Source of the DNA: an uncultured Bacteroidales bacterium
Lineage (GTDB): Bacteria > Bacteroidota > Bacteroidia > Bacteroidales > Paludibacteraceae
Direction: 5' to 3'
NCBI GenBank assembly: GCA_945787425.1
Contig: CALZHO010000039.1
Location: 1 to 7,059, forward strand
DNA length: 7,059 nucleotides
Position 1 is the stretch's first letter; every line of letters starts with the position of its first letter. The position numbers and the translations under genes are program-made. Under the pieces are notes generated by a model. That model made no database searches. It was not told where the DNA came from and saw only the letters and a list, made by a program, of their open reading frames with translations. Of this stretch, positions 5,548 through 7,059 are shown piece after piece.

Positions 5548-7026
5548 ATGGCAAGCTTTCAAAAACTCACCCCTCGAGCTACAGATTACTCGAAGTGGTA
5601 CAACGAATTGGTAGTAAAAGCAGATTTAGCTGAGCAATCAGCTGTACGTGGCTGTATGGTTATCAAGCCATATGGTTATGCTATTTGGGAAACGATTCAA
5701 GCGGAGCTGGATCGTCGTTTCAAAGAGAAAGGCGTTAAAAATGCCTATTTCCCATTGCTTATCCCCAAATCATTTCTTAGTCGTGAAGCGGAGCACGTTG
5801 AGGGCTTCGCTAAGGAGTGCGCTGTGGTTACGCATCACCGTCTCATGAATGATCCAGAGGGAAAAGGTGTTGTAGTTGACCCTAATGCGCGTCTCGAAGA
5901 GGAACTCATCATCCGTCCTACTTCCGAGACAATCATCTGGTCCACCTACAAGAACTGGATATCCTCTTACCGCGACCTCCCCATACTATGCAACCAATGG
6001 TGTAACGTGATGCGTTGGGAGATGCGTACTCGTCTCTTCTTGCGTACTGCTGAGTTCCTCTGGCAAGAGGGGCATACTGCTCATGCCACCAAGGAGGAAG
6101 CAGAGAACTTTGCAGCCACTATGTTGGATGTATATGCTGACTTCGCAGAGAAAGTGATGGCTATCCCTGTTGTGAAGGGTGTCAAATCGCCAAACGAACG
6201 TTTCGCTGGTGCTCTCAATACATATTCTATCGAGGCAATGATGCAGGATGGTAAGGCGTTGCAAGCTGGCACAAGCCACTTCTTGGGTCAAAACTTCGCT
6301 AAGTCATTCGATGTACAGTTCCTCACCAACGAGAATAAATACGAGTATGTTTGGGCTACTTCTTGGGGTGTCTCTACCCGCCTTATGGGTGCACTCATTA
6401 TGACTCACTCTGACGACAACGGTTTAGTTCTTCCTCCAAATCTCGCGCCAATTCAAGTGGTTATCGTGCCTATCTTCAAGAAGCAAGACCAACTCGATGC
6501 CCTTATGGAGAAACTCAATCCGCTGGCTGACCAACTCAAGCAACTCGGCATCCGCGTACAAGTAGATGCCAGCGACAAGACAACTCCTGGCTTCAAGTTT
6601 GCTGAATACGAACTCAAGGGTGTCCCTTTGCGCCTCGCTATGGGTGGTCGTGACTTAGAGAACGGCACGATCGAACTCGCTCGCCGCGATACTATGACCA
6701 AGGAGACTGTTTCGTTCGATAATATTGTGGAGACCATCCAAAACCTGCTCAAGGAGATTCAAGATAATATCTATCAAAAGGCACTCGATTTCCGTCTTGC
6801 TAATACCCGCGAGGTAAATACATGGGAAGAGTTCAAAGAGGAAATTAAGAAACCCGGCTTCCTGCTTTGCCACTGGGATGGTACACCGGAGACCGAAGAG
6901 AAAATCAAAGCCGAAACCAAAGCCACTATCCGCTGTATTCCTTTCGAAGGCGACAAGACACCGGGTCAATGTATTTATACAGGCAAACCCAGCACACAGC
7001 GCGTGATCTTTGCGATTGCATATTGA
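5548..7026 (+). CDS. proS: Prolyl-tRNA synthetase, archaeal/eukaryote-type
   Basis: This cytoplasmic class II synthetase charges tRNA-Pro. The 492-residue length, with no editing insertion between motifs 2 and 3 and with an extra C-terminal domain, marks the archaeal/eukaryote-like form common in Bacteroidota. Landmarks are [17 protein letters not shown] (residues 32-48, around motif 1), RPTSETII (123-130), motif 2 at [21 protein letters not shown] (156-176), [12 protein letters not shown] (241-252) and motif 3 around [13 protein letters not shown] (273-285). The anticodon-binding domain spans about 302-400 and the C-terminal domain 410-492, ending in the conserved terminal Tyr492. Only three cysteines (441, 463, 475) lie in that domain, so a complete four-Cys zinc site is not evident. 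The ATG at 5548 follows the repeat tract without a Shine-Dalgarno. C-ending codons such as CTC, ATC and CGC look more frequent than in panC or pdxB, suggesting high expression (by eye, not computed). A private promoter within pdxB is predicted. Confidence 0.97.
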   Translation: MASFQKLTPRATDYSKWYNELVVKADLAEQSAVRGCMVIKPYGYAIWETIQAELDRRFKEKGVKNAYFPLLIPKSFLSREAEHVEGFAKECAVVTHHRLMNDPEGKGVVVDPNARLEEELIIRPTSETIIWSTYKNWISSYRDLPILCNQWCNVMRWEMRTRLFLRTAEFLWQEGHTAHATKEEAENFAATMLDVYADFAEKVMAIPVVKGVKSPNERFAGALNTYSIEAMMQDGKALQAGTSHFLGQNFAKSFDVQFLTNENKYEYVWATSWGVSTRLMGALIMTHSDDNGLVLPPNLAPIQVVIVPIFKKQDQLDALMEKLNPLADQLKQLGIRVQVDASDKTTPGFKFAEYELKGVPLRLAMGGRDLENGTIELARRDTMTKETVSFDNIVETIQNLLKEIQDNIYQKALDFRLANTREVNTWEEFKEEIKKPGFLLCHWDGTPETEEKIKAETKATIRCIPFEGDKTPGQCIYTGKPSTQRVIFAIAY

Positions 7027-7059
7027 TACATGCTACCATAAAAAAATAGGGCGACACAG

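Noticed and set aside
7027..7059. Terminator after proS
   Set aside because: The 33 nt available contain an A run but no inverted repeat followed by T residues; a terminator may lie beyond the window.

Overview
The window looks like ordinary chromosomal DNA from a member of the Bacteroidota, most likely order Bacteroidales. Four things support this: a GldJ-type SUMF1-fold protein of the type IX secretion/gliding apparatus; a DUF4270 lipoprotein translationally coupled to a one-domain glycogen-synthase-like protein; an archaeal/eukaryote-type prolyl-tRNA synthetase; and three promoter candidates that all carry the -7 motif TACCTTTG (Bacteroidota consensus TAnnTTTG). Shine-Dalgarno sequences are not evident before the starts, which also fits this phylum. 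No rRNA, tRNA, CRISPR array, insertion sequence or phage gene is visible.

Layout. (1) Positions 1-1168, plus strand: the 3' part of a gldJ-like gene, then gcvH (glycine cleavage H protein, lipoyl lysine visible), ending at a strong and probably bidirectional hairpin terminator (1185-1224). (2) Positions 1247-3504, minus strand: a two-gene unit with a 4-nt ATGA overlap. The upstream gene encodes a degenerate GT5/GlgA-like protein and the downstream gene a DUF4270 lipoprotein. (3) Positions 3505-3659: a compact divergent promoter region with two facing -33/-7 pairs and a perfect 14-bp A/T palindrome centred between them. (4) Positions 3660-7026, plus strand: panC (pantothenate synthetase), pdxB (4-phosphoerythronate dehydrogenase, non-ATG start overlapping the panC stop) and proS (prolyl-tRNA synthetase).

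How the genes relate. panC and pdxB are cofactor genes (vitamin B5/CoA and vitamin B6/PLP) read as one coupled unit. proS probably has its own promoter inside the 3' end of pdxB. This would give it a leader of about 168 nt containing six 10-bp direct repeats (consensus CACTAAACAA) that start on the pdxB stop codon. The gldJ fragment links the organism to type IX secretion. The function of the DUF4270/GlgA-like pair is unknown.

I see no clear new multi-gene system. The signals most worth a second look are the intragenic proS promoter with its repeat-bearing leader, the symmetric divergent promoter region, and the GlgA-like protein that lacks the catalytic landmarks of glycogen synthases yet is tightly coupled to a surface-type lipoprotein.
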